Source of the DNA: Liquidambar formosana
Lineage: Eukaryota > Streptophyta > Magnoliopsida > Saxifragales > Altingiaceae
Assembly (NCBI GenBank): GCA_039720395.1
Contig: CM077831.1
Span: 2,515,001 to 2,579,000, forward strand
DNA length: 64,000 nucleotides
Direction: 5' to 3'
The notes under the pieces were generated by a model that saw only the letters and a program-made list of their open reading frames with translations, was not told the origin of the DNA and searched no databases. Within the stretch, counting starts at the first letter, position 1, and every line of letters starts with the position of its first letter. The translations under genes were made by a program, and so were the position numbers. Positions 20,976 through 31,982 of the stretch are shown here, one piece after another.

Positions 20976-23900
20976 ATGGCCGACGAAAGAACTAGTGAGG
21001 GGCACTTCGACCTTGAGGCTTGCCTGAAAGCCATCATGGCCAAGCTTGATCATACCGCCGAGACATCCGATACCGCATTGAAAATGGCTCAAGAGAACCA
21101 ACAGAAGATGGCGGATCTTGAACAAAATGGCTCTAAGGCCCATTCCTCGGGTATACCTCATGGGGCTGGCACCGAAGAGGGACCTCAATCCAATGAGAAC
21201 ACCAAGACAAGGGGGGAAAGTAGCTCGAAACCTGAGGTCACCGACCTAGAAGGGGAAGCCAAGGGGAAAGGTACTAGCAGTGATTCCGTGTTAGCTAGCA
21301 AGGTAGAAGCTTTGGAGAGAACCATAAAAGGGATTCGCAGGGCTGATGACATGGTCGATGTGCGGACTCTATCCCTGTTTCCAACGGCTCGTATTCCACT
21401 ACAATTCAAGATGCCGGAGTTAGAAAAGTTCGATGGGACGGGTTGCCCTAAGACTCATTTGAAGATGTACGTGCGAGCTATGCACCCTCGAGGGGCTACT
21501 GACGAGCTTTTAGCTCAAATGTTCCATGAAACCTTGGCCACTTCTGCTTTGAAATGGTTCTTATCCTTGGATGAGAATAGAACCCGGACTTGGGAAGACA
21601 TATGCAATGAGTTTTCAGAGCACTACAAGTATAACACAGAGGTGGACGTTACTCGAAGGGACCTAGAAACTACCAAGCAAGGGGCTCATGAAACTTTCTC
21701 CGCTTACATTACAAGGTGGAGACAAAAGGCGTCGAGAATGACGGATAGGCCGAATGAGGAGGACCAAATTCAGTTAGTGGTTAAGAACCTGCTGCCCGTG
21801 TATCACAAGCACCTATTTGCCCACTATTTCCCAAATTTCAAAGCTCTCATTGGGGCAGGCACGCAGGTTGAAGATGCTATCAATGATGGGACAATCAAGA
21901 CTGAGGAAGTGAGGAGTCGCAAGACAAACTTTACTGGGAAGAACAATGCCGAGGTCAACACCATAACTCAACCAATCCAACCCTTTTCTCTCAATGATGT
22001 CAACCCACCTCGCCAATTCACTGACCTATTCATGCCACTCGAAAGAGTCCTTGAAAAGCTCATAAGTCGTGACCTATTAAAGCCACTCGACCCAAGACCT
22101 CCACCAAATCCCTTACCCAAGAGCTACAATGAGAATGAGTACTGCAAGTACCACCAATCCAAAGGCCATGCCACCAATCGCTGTATTCGCCTTCGCCACC
22201 AAGTCCAAGACCTCATTGACAAGCAAGTCATTTCACCACCAACCCGTCCAAATGTCACCCGTAATCCTTTCCCATCACACAACAACACACCCCCACCTAA
22301 CACCATAAATGCCATTGGGGTTGAATCCTCTCGCCCTCGCCATCCCATAAGACAATACACTCCGCTCCCCATGACCTTAACCCGTCTCTTCACCATTTGC
22401 CGCAATAACAGCCTTATCATGCCACTTCCACCAAAGCCAAGACCATCAACCCCTCACCAATATTGCCAATACCATCGTGCACCCGGCCATGACACCGAGG
22501 CTTATTCTATACTAAAGAAGATCATCCAAGACCTCATTGACCAAAAGGTTTTGTTGTTGCCAAAGAAATCTATCCAACAAGAGCTGAAAGAAAGATATGA
22601 AGCAGGGGATCCTCAGGTTGGCCTATTAGGTGAAGCGTCGGGGAAATATGATTACTATGTGCTGTACTCAAGCCCAAGTCCGATATCAGATGAGCCGATA
22701 GTCCCTTCAGGTTGGGATGACTTGCCGACAGAGATGGAGAGCATCGACATGATAGAATGGGATGACTTGATGAATGACTCCGAGGAAGTCCATGACATAT
22801 GGGCTAGCGATGATGAGTTGGACCATATAACCAGAGGGGGTCGTCATTTCAAGCCTCCCCACCTAGAATCTGAAAATCCGTTGGAAGATTTGGAAGGGCA
22901 GAGGCGTCCTAGCTTGCAAGAAGAAGAGGATGAAGTGCTTAGGCAGCTGAAGAAGACCAATGCCAACATTACTATTTGGGGTTTGCTCATGGCCTCGCAT
23001 AAGCACAGACAGACCGTGTTGAAACTGTTGAATCAGATACAAGTGCCTGTTGACACATCCCCCGAAGGATTGGTACATTTGGTGAATCCAACTCCCAAGA
23101 ACTCAACCATCGTGTTCACCGATGTAGACCTACCTAAAAGCGGGCCGAGCCATTCTCAAGCTCTCTATGTGACCGTTGACACTATGGGGAAGAGGGTTCC
23201 CACCGTTCTTATCGACAATGGGTCCGCACTGAATGTATGTCCTCTCCGAACTGCCACTGTTTTGGGTTTGGGACCCACTGATTTCACGCCATCTGGGCAG
23301 ACCGTAAGAGCTTATGACAACACCCGCCGAGAAGTAATAGGGGTAGTTACTTTGCCTCTTATCATGGGACCCACTGAATTTAGGGTAGAATTCCAAGTGT
23401 TGGATGTGCCGTCATGTTTCAACTTGCTGTTGGGCCGACCTTGGATCCATCCTGCTGGGGCTGTACCATCTTCACTCCATCAAAAGGTGAAGTTTCCTTA
23501 CGAAGGGGCCATAGTAACACTTCAAGGGGACTATGAATTGAAACTCGCAGGTGTGCCTATATGTGAGATACAACCCGAATCAGCAGCGATACCGCTATCT
23601 GGGTTTGACTATGTCCAATGCATTGAAAAAGAGCTCGAAAAGGGTGAATTAATACCCTTGGACTTTTGTCCCCATGGCAACTTGCATGTTGGTGAAATCA
23701 TGAGAAGAATGAGTTTCTTTCCAGGCATGGGGCTAGGGCGTCGCCAACAAGGGATCCCTACATCTATTCAAAGCCGTGTCACCTCATACACCTTCGGGCT
23801 AGGATATGAGCCCTCCAGAAATGATTATGTGGAAATGCTGAAGAGGAATAAAGAGAAAGTAAGAGCCAAAGCCGAGGGAAGGGTGCCAAACCTGAGGATC

Positions 23901-24310
23901 TCGCCATATCGACCTACTTTGAATGGTTACTTCGTCAAAGAAGGGGATGATTTTCTATATTGCGGGTTTCCAGAACCCACCTTTGACCAAGCTACCAAGA
24001 TCCGAGTTCCGGGTTTTGAAATCTTCTTCACCGAATGGTATCCAATCACAGCTGAAATGGTGGATGATGAAGCCATCAATAATGAGTTCTAGGAAAAGAA
24101 AGAGGAAGACTGGGCAGAGAACCTCGACGCAGGGGCTATGACTAAAATGTTCCAAGATATGATCCTCACCGTGGAAGACTCGACCATTGAAGAACTCCAG
24201 GGTTCATCCATTAGCCATGCTACCGTGCCATTCCTGAATTGGTACCTTGAATGTGGTGTCATTGCGGAGATCCATGAAGAAGAAGACCTTGGCCTACCTG
24301 ATAGCAGCTT
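20976..24310 (+). pseudogene. Element B gag-protease exon (one in-frame stop)
   Basis: The ATG at 20,976 (MADERTSEG) is chosen because A has the same start (MADEATSAGG); the frame is open further upstream only through a GTG. Order: acidic N-terminus; capsid-like retrotransposon gag domain (about residues 150-310: FDGTGCPKTHLKMYV, W-F-SL); a zinc-knuckle-like C-H-GH-C motif near 390; a second near 495 that has lost its last cysteine; an aspartic protease around LIDNGSALN (about 745); and a G-patch-like FFPGMGLGRRQQG (about 920). It forms the virus-like particle and processes the polyprotein. A TAG at 24,090 interrupts the frame shortly before the predicted splice donor at 24,310. Confidence 0.88.
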
Positions 24311-24481
24311 GTAGGTGTCTTAGTTTAGTAATATTTCCCTAATTCAATAAGATGTATCTACTTTACTCATTTTGTGGAGTCATAGTATTGATACAGATTT
24401 GTTTGTTTTCCTTCTTTCTTTTGTGTGTCATTCCCATTATTCCTAGTCAATAAAGTGTGCTTTCTTTCTCTATATATGCAG
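24311..24481 (+). other. Predicted gag-pro/RT intron of element B
   Basis: Donor GTAGGT at 24,311 overlaps the gag-pro stop (24,312-24,314). Acceptor TATATATGCAG ends at 24,481 after a pyrimidine-rich stretch. Removing 171 bases gives a continuous frame into MDIYGMDIDP at 24,501. The phase agrees with A. Confidence 0.6.
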
Positions 24482-27400
24482 TGTCTCTTTTCTCTCCTCT
24501 ATGGATATTTATGGCATGGATATAGATCCTAGGAACGATGTCCCCCCGGAGCTCGTTGAGCAAAGGAAAAGGGGCGTTACCGAACCTAATATGGATAAAT
24601 TGGAATCAATCAACTTAGGGACGAATGAATTGCCAAGAATAGTTAAAATTGGGAAAACCCTCTCCCCCGTTGAAAAAGAAAAGATGATCTCCCTCTTGAA
24701 AGCCAACATTATGGCTTTTGCATGGTCTTATGAAGACATGCCTGGCATCGACCCCGATATTGTGCAACACTATATCCCCACTAATTCCCTAAAGAAGCCG
24801 GTAAAGCAGAAACTCAGAAAATTAAAACCAGAATGGGCTCTAAAAGTAAAAGAAGAGGTAACTAAACAACTAGACGCGGGTTTCCTCCAAGTTGTGGAGT
24901 ACCCCGAATGGTTGTCAAATATAGTGCCTGTGCCTAAAAAAGATGGGAAAGTAAGGATGTGTGTCGATTTCCGAGATCTCAACGCCGCGAGCCCTAAGGA
25001 TGACTTCCCTTTACCCCATATCGACGTGTTGGTGGATAGTACAGTGGGACATGCACTCCTCTCCTTCATGGACGGATTCTCCGGGTATAACCAGATAAAG
25101 ATGGCGCCTCAAGACATGGAGAAAACAGCCTTTATCATGCAATGGGGAACGTACTGTTACAAGGTAATGCCTTTTGGCTTAAGAAACGCTGGGGCTACTT
25201 ACCAAAGAGCAGCTACGACCTTATTGCATGATATGATCCATAAGGAAGTCGAGGTTTATGTCGATGATATGATCGTAAAGTCCGTGGATAGAGAAGGGCA
25301 TTTCAAGGCACTAGAGAAATTCCTAGAGCGAGCAAAAAAGTACAATCTCCGTCTCAACCCACAGAAGTGCGCTTTTGGTGTCACTGCAGGCAAGTTATTG
25401 GGGTTTATGATCACTCAGAGAGGTATCGAAGTGGACCCTAGGGAAGATAAAAGCTATTGTGGAGATGGAGCCGCCTAGCACTGAGAAGCAGATCCGGGGT
25501 TTTCTGGGAAGAGTTCAATACATAAGCCGATTCATTGCCAACTTGACCATGGTTTGCGAACCAATCTTCAAATTGCTTAAGAAAGGTGTGCCAAAAGTAT
25601 GGAACGAAGAATGCCAAGAGGCCTTTGAGACCATTAAGAGATACTTGAGCAATCCTCCAATCTTAGTTCCCCCACGGCAAGGTGCGCCACTTTTGTTATA
25701 CTTAACGGTCACCGAAACCGCGACGGGAGCTATGTTAGCTCAATATCTCAAAGGGTCTACAAAGGAGAATGCCATTTATTACTTAAGCAAGAAAATGACA
25801 GACTATGAAGTGAAGTACAATGCAATTGAAAAGGCTTGTGTGGCACTAGTATGGGCGACGCAGAAACTCCGGCACTACATGATGTCCTTCGAAGTGTTCT
25901 TGATAAGTCGCATGGACCCGTTGAAGTACCTGGTAGAAAGGCCAGTATTGTCATTCAGAACTGCTCGATGGTCAATTCTCCTCAATGAATTCGACATCAA
26001 GTACGTGAATCAGAAGTCTATCAAGGGAAGCGTCATCGCAGACTACCTAGCCAGCTGTCCGGTGTCATCATCCGCTCCGTTCAACGATCAATTCCCAGAT
26101 GAGGACGTGCTAGAGATTGGTAGAAAAACTTGGAGAGTATACTTCGATGGGGCAGCCAATAAGAAAGGTTATGGGATAGGAGTCCTGCTGGTCTCACCCG
26201 AAGAGGCATTTACACCATTGGCGGTCAAGTTGGGGTTCGAAGCTACCAACAACATTGCTGAGTATGAGGCCTGTATCCTAGCACTGGAGGCGGCACTTGA
26301 ATTGGGGATCAAAGAATTAGAAGTGTTCGGGGACTCGGCGCTAATCATCTGTCAGATAAAAGGGGAATGGAAAACTCGAGATGAGAAGCTGCTACCCTAC
26401 CATGCCTACCTGGAAGCTCTAACCAAGGAGTTCTCAGAGATAGAATTTAACTACCTTTCAAGGAACAAGAACCAATTCGTCGATGCCTTGGCGACCCTAG
26501 CATCCATGGTGGAGATACCTGAAGGGGGAAATGTGAAGCCGTTGGTGATAGAATGCCGAGACAAGCCTGTGTACTGTTGTGCAATCCGAGGAGGAGAGGT
26601 AAATGATGGCCGTCCGTGGTTCCATGACATAAAGAAGTTCATTGAAGAAAGGGAATACCCAGAAGGAGCATCTCGTATCGATAGAAAAACCCTAAGGCGG
26701 TTGGCGAGTCACTATGTACTTTGTGGAGGAAAGCTATATCGGAGATCATACGACGGGATCCACCTGCTGTGTGTCACCGAGGAGGAAGCCGAGCATCTGA
26801 TTAAAGAAATCCATGAAGGGACAGGGGCTCCGCATATGAATGGCTATATGTTAGCTAAGAAAATCATGAGGTTAGGCTATTATTGGTCTACCATGGAAAG
26901 GGACTGCCACACATATGTCAAGAAGTGCCACAAATGCCAACTGTTCGCCAGTGGACAACATTTGCCTTCTATGCCTTTAACGAGTATGTCATCACCTTGG
27001 CCATTCGCGGGATGGGGGATAGATATCATCGGACAGATCAAGCCAAAGGCATCAAATGGGCATGAATACATCCTGGTCGCCATCGACTACTTCACTAAGT
27101 GGGTGGAAGCAGCGTCCTTCAAGACCTTGAATTCCAAGAAGGTAGCACAGTTCATACAGCACAGCATCATCTATCGATATGGGGTACCGCATGAAGTTAT
27201 CTCAGACAATGGCCAGCACTTTCAGAAAGAAACCCATGAGCTCTTGCAAAAGTATGGCATAGCCCACCATCTGTCGTCACCATACCGTCCTCAGACTAAT
27301 GGAGCGGTGGAAGCAGCTAACAAGAACATCAAGAAGATACTACAGAAGATTGCGGACTCACACACAGACTGGCATGAGAAGTTGCCATTGGCTCTATGGG

Positions 27401-27861
27401 GTTACAGAACATCAATAAGGTCGTCAACAGGGGCTACCCCTTATTCTCTAGTTTATGGAATGGAGGCCGTGTTGCCAGTTGAATTGGAAGTTCCTTCACT
27501 AAGAGTTGCCGTGGAGAGCCAGATAACAGAAGTGGACTGGGTTAAGAGCCGCTATGATGAGTTAGCTTTGCTGGATGAAAGGCGTTTAAGGGCGCTGTAT
27601 CATGTTCAGGGGTATTAACGGAGAGTTGCCAGAGCATTCAACAAGCATGTCAAAGATCGAGGTCTAAAGAAAGGGGATGTAGTGCTGAAAGAAATCAGAG
27701 CTCCAGTGTTTGATCCGCAGGGAAAATTCAAGCCAAGATGGGGTGGGCCATACATTATCAAAGAGATATTGCCAGCAGGGGCTGTTCGCCTCATGGATTT
27801 AGATGGAATTGAGTTCGCTCATCCAACTAATTTGGATCAATTGAAGAAATATCATGTTTGA
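24482..27861 (+). pseudogene. Element B pol exon: RT, dual RNase H, integrase (one frameshift, one stop)
   Basis: RT with VDFRDLN (about 24,960) and YVDDMIV (about 25,256); first RNase H about 25,680-25,990; second, archaeal-type RNase H of the Tat lineage about 26,130-26,500 (YFDGAANKKGYG, NIAEYEACILALEAAL); integrase with zinc-binding CHKC (about 26,928), core IDYFTKW, ISDNGQHF and YRPQTNGAVEAANK (27,085-27,325); C-terminal GPYIIKEI region. One extra base near 25,440 shifts the frame after the RT, and TAA at 27,616 falls in the integrase C-terminus. These are the only lesions seen, in keeping with a recent insertion. Confidence 0.9.
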
Positions 27862-28187
27862 AGCCTGCTAGGTTGAAAACCCGTAAGGGCGGCCTAGGCA
27901 AAAGTTAAGGCATAAGAACTACGTAAGACCTGATTCTCCATTCAAAAACAAAAAAAACAAAAAAAACAAAAAAAAACAAAAAAAAAACAAAACAAAAACA
28001 AAAAAAAAAAGAAGAAAAAACCATGGAGATACGTAGGCAACCCATAAAGTTACCTTGGGTGCAGTCTAAATCAAACAAGAAAATCCCAAATTTGATTTAT
28101 TATTGGCAATTTATTCAAAACTAAAATTGATTGACATAGCAATTCATTGGTATTAAGTAAAAGAACTATAAATATGCCATAAATATC
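27862..28187. other. Convergent junction of pol and passenger gene (B), A-rich run
   Basis: After the pol stop comes a 78-base tract of A interrupted by single C residues (about 27,943-28,020), then a conserved gatacgtaggcaaccc motif, then AT-rich sequence to the end of the minus-strand passenger. It corresponds to 12,740-13,135 in A. No gene. Confidence 0.5.
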
Positions 28188-29476
28188 CTATTCTATTTTC
28201 TTGAGCCTCTTTGCAGCTCGCTCCTCAGCTTTCTTCTTCTCTCTTTCATGTCTTCTTTTCTTCCTCAAGTCATGTTCATAAGCTGCTGTCACTGCTTCCA
28301 TAATATCTTCTCTGCAAGATCCAAGTTCGTTGTTCTTGATAAGTCCAAAAATCCTTTCTCTTTGAGTAGTCTCTCTCTCACCTAAATTGCTTTTCAACCA
28401 TTCCTTATACTCGGGGCTCATCATATATGGACCATCAGTATTCGTAACTTGGGTTAGTATCAACTTGCTAGGCCATCGGTCCTTCGCCCAAGTCACTACA
28501 GAAAGACCCGCGGGCACCACAGGATAGTCACCTTTCAAGGAAGTGGGTATGGTTTGCATGGGGCCCATCTGACGCAGAACCCTTGAAGGCCAATAGAAGG
28601 AAGTAGACCTCAGTCCTATGAGTCTCACCATGGCGCATCCAGAAGTCCGCAGAAGCACCTGGTCACTGCAGCCCCATATGAATACAAACCACTTGACACT
28701 CCTCCAAGAAAGGGTTTGGAAGTAAACTAGCCAATCTCTCAATGAAAATTGCCCAGGTAGTTCAATGCGGCGAAAGCAGTAATGCTGGGGCTTGTATGGT
28801 GTAATGGCAACGGGTGACAAGAAATTCAGTCATTCAAGCAACCACATCTGCAGTAGAATGGGGCTACCTCCTAAAGGAACCTTTGGGTCCTCATGAGTTT
28901 TATCCAAACCATTCAGGGTTTCAGCTAGCACCATGGGAATCAAGTTATGGCCCTTGGCAAGGAGAGGAATCAAGTCACAGATTTGAATGGGAACATGTGG
29001 AGTACCAGTGGAAATAAGAAAACGACCAATGAGGCAAAAGGCAAGAGCATGCTTAATAGGAAAGGTAAAATTCAGAATACCTTTACTATCACAAGCTAAA
29101 AAAGAGGTTGCCAATTTCATCAAGTCTACCATATGGTCCTTTACAAACGTAGAGGCATATTGTGAGTGAATCCCAAGTAGATTAGAGAAAGAAGTAAGAA
29201 AGCTTGGGCGAGGAGTAGGGAGAATGAAAGGACCTACCGTTGAAACTCCATACAATGCACAAAATTCCTCCATGGTTGGGCACAGTTCTTCATAGTTGAA
29301 GCGGAACACATGAACTTGAGGATCCCAAAAATATGTAGCAGCAGTCAAGAGGTTCGTTTCAAGCCTCACATGCCTCAAGGAGAGCAATGGATCCAAGCCA
29401 AAGCGCTTGAACTCAGATTTTGCTTCAGCACTCATAACTCTCAAAAACCTCCTAAAAATTTGTCTAGAGCCTCCAT
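28188..29476 (-). pseudogene. DUF7745-like passenger gene of element B, decayed
   Basis: Antisense to B and homologous to A 11,507-12,739: WDPQVHVFRFNYEELCPTM, ALAFCLIGRFLISTG, and the tryptophan-rich LSWRSVKWFVFIWGC region. The start codon matches A's MEALDKF at 29,476. A one-base change a dozen codons later shifts the frame, and an in-frame stop follows the LLE residues near 28,827. Unlike A it keeps the C-terminal basic tail (KKRRHEREKKK...KRLKK), which looks like a nuclear localisation signal. No PMD gene lies upstream of it. Confidence 0.75.
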
Positions 29477-29619
29477 AACTTCTAATGAATGAATACAAGT
29501 AGGTTTAGGAACCTCTTGGATGTGTTTTTATAGGGAAAAGGTCACAAATCCAAGTTCAAATAGGAAAAAACCCATCAGAATAGGAAGTTTCCTATTCAAA
29601 GTGGGATTTCCGCTTCGGG

Positions 29620-29677
29620 CTCGGGTAACCACCCAGGCCTGGGCGGCTAGCCTCCCGAGGCCTGGTGGTCACCCAAG
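29620..29677. promoter_or_regulatory. GC-rich palindrome module upstream of the DUF7745-like gene in B
   Basis: Arms CTCGGGTAACCACC and GGTGGTCACCCAAG with a diverged interior (AGGCCTGGGCGGCTAG). It is 88 bp from the TATA box at 29,525-29,532 on the minus strand. It is the only copy of the module in B, since the B LTRs lack it. Confidence 0.7.
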
Positions 29678-29944
29678 CCACTTTGTTTTGGCTTTCTCCC
29701 TCGCTTTGTCTCGCCTTGACGCGTGATCAAACCTCCTTCCAAATGAGATATTCAACACTTTTTGAGCTGTAAAATCAATCAAATTCCATCTTGAAATCAA
29801 TTCCTTGAATTGATTTTATGTTCAAAAGGGTTGAATATATTTCCCCTGTGTCATGCCAACTCAAGTGACAATGTGTTAAGTCACTTTCCACTTGCACCAT
29901 GCCTGTTCAATCTTGATAAATTGATCATATATCCTCATTTCAAA
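29678..29944. other. Spacer between passenger promoter and hairpin array (B)
   Basis: AT-rich sequence without an open frame conserved in A or D. The PMD gene would be expected between this point and the array if B were laid out like A. Confidence 0.4.
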
Positions 29945-31850
29945 TCTTGATTTTTCATCCTACTTGGTTGAATATATTCATCACTTGAATGTGTTCTTCC
30001 ATTTCAAAAGTGTATTCACCCTTTGAATATGCTTCTCAGTTTCAAATCCTCATTCTCTACCCTACTTGGTTGAATATATTCATCACTTGAATATATTCTT
30101 CCATTTCAAAAGTGTATTCACCCTTTGAATATGCTTCTCAGTTTCAAATTCTCATTCTCTATCATACTTGGTTGAATATATTCATCACTTGAATATATTC
30201 TTCCATTTCAAAAGCATGTTCACCCATTGAATATGCTTCCTAGTTTCAGATCCTCATTATCACTTACTTGGTTAAATATATTCATCACTTGAATATATTT
30301 CTCCATTTCAATGGTATACTCATCACTCGAGTATGCTTCTCAGATATTTCGTCACTTACTTGGTTAAGTATATCCATCGCTTGGGTATATTTCTCCATTT
30401 CAATGGTATGTTCATCACTTGAACATACTTCTCAGATCATTTGTCGCTTACTTGGTTAAGTATATCCACCACTTGGGTATATTTTTTCCATTTCAATGGT
30501 GTTTTCATCACTTGAACATACTTCTCAGAATATTTGTCACTTACTTGGTTAAATATATTCATGACTAGAATATATTTCTCCATTTCAATGGTGTACTCAT
30601 CACTTGAGTACACTTCTCAGATTATTCTCTATCTTACTTGCTTAAGTATATCCATCGCTTGGATATATTTCTCTATTTCAATGGTATGTTTATCACTTAA
30701 ACATACTTGTCACTTACTTGGTTAAGTATATCCATCACTTGGATATATTTCTCTATTTCAATGGTATGTTTATCACTCAAACATACTTGTCACTTACTTG
30801 GTTAAGTATATTCATGACTAGAATATATTTCTCCATTTCAATGGTGTACTCATCACTTGAGTACACTTCTCAGATTATTCTTATCTTACTTGGTTAAATA
30901 TATCCGTCGTTTGGATATATTTCTCCATTTCAATGGTATGCTCATCACTTGAGTGTACTTCTCAGCTTACTTGGTTAAATATATCCATCACTTGGATACA
31001 TTTCTCCATTTCAAAAGTGTGTTCATCACTTGAACGTACTTCTCAGTCTTTTTCAATCATTAAGTATACTCATCACTTGAGTATATTTCTCAGCATCTTT
31101 TTCATCACTTGGTTAAATATGTTCGTGACCTGAATATATTTCTCCATTTCAAAAGTACACTCATCACTTGAATACACCTCTCAGATTATTCTTATCCTAC
31201 TTGGTTAAGTATATCCATCGCTTGGGTATATTTCTCCATTTCAATGGTATGTTCATCACTTGAACATACTTCTCAGATTATTTGTCACTTACTTGGTTAA
31301 ATATATTCATCACTTGAATATATTTCTCCATTTCAATGGTATACTCATCACTTGAGTATACTTCTCAGTTCATTCTCTATCTTACTTAGTTAAATATATT
31401 CGTGACCTGAATATATTTCTCATTTTTCAAAAGTATGTTCATCACTTGAACGTACTTCTCAGTCTTTCTCAATCATTAAGTATCCTCACCACTTGGGTAT
31501 ACTTCTCAGATTTCATTCTCACATTACTTGGTTAAATATATTCGTGACCTGAATATATTTCTCCATTTCAATGGTATACTCATCACTTGAGTATACTTCT
31601 CAGATATTTTGTCACTTACTTGGTTAAGTATATCCATCGCTTGGATATATTTCTCCATTTCAAAGGTATGTTCATCACTTGAATGTGCTTTTCAGATCTC
31701 ATTCTCATCACTTGGTTAAATATATTCGTGACTAGAATATATTTCTCCGTTTCAAAAGTATGTTCATTCGTAGTGGCTTGAATATGCTTCTCTTGACAAT
31801 CATCAACCCCCAGTGGTTTAAGTATACTCATGACTTGAGTACACTTCCTT
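29945..31850. repeat. B 3' UTR hairpin array (about 92-bp units, two hairpins each)
   Basis: Around twenty units: TACTTGGTTAA, hairpin 1, TTCTCCATTTCAATG, hairpin 2, TTCTCAG. The loop is mostly ATCACTT and the stems vary in step: AAATATATTC/GAATATATTT (30,274-30,300), GTATGTTC/GAACATAC (30,406-30,428), GTGTACTC/GAGTACAC (30,591-30,613), GTATGTTT/AAACATAC (30,684-30,706), GTATACTC/GAGTATAC (31,339-31,361). The repeat is unrelated to those of A and D. It has no coding frame. Confidence 0.85.
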
Positions 31851-31940
31851 ATTTCAGTCTCAGGTTTTCAACCTCCCATCATTGTTGGTATCAGTGTGTG
31901 ATTTCTCCAGGCTTCTTGGCAAAAATGGGTTGTTCTTTAT

Positions 31941-31982
31941 CATTGGTTCACAAGTATAACTTGTTCGCCAATGAGGGGCTTC
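31941..31982 (+). other. Conserved hairpin and polypurine-like site before the B 3' LTR
   Basis: Arms CATTGG/CCAATG with inner CAAGT/ACTTG and loop ATA, followed by GAGGGGCTTC and then the LTR TG. A and D show the same fold with several base differences in the loops. Confidence 0.6.

Noticed and set aside
29945..31850. CRISPR-like regular array
   Set aside because: The unit is repeated throughout with no unique spacers, and the context is a plant retrotransposon 3' UTR.
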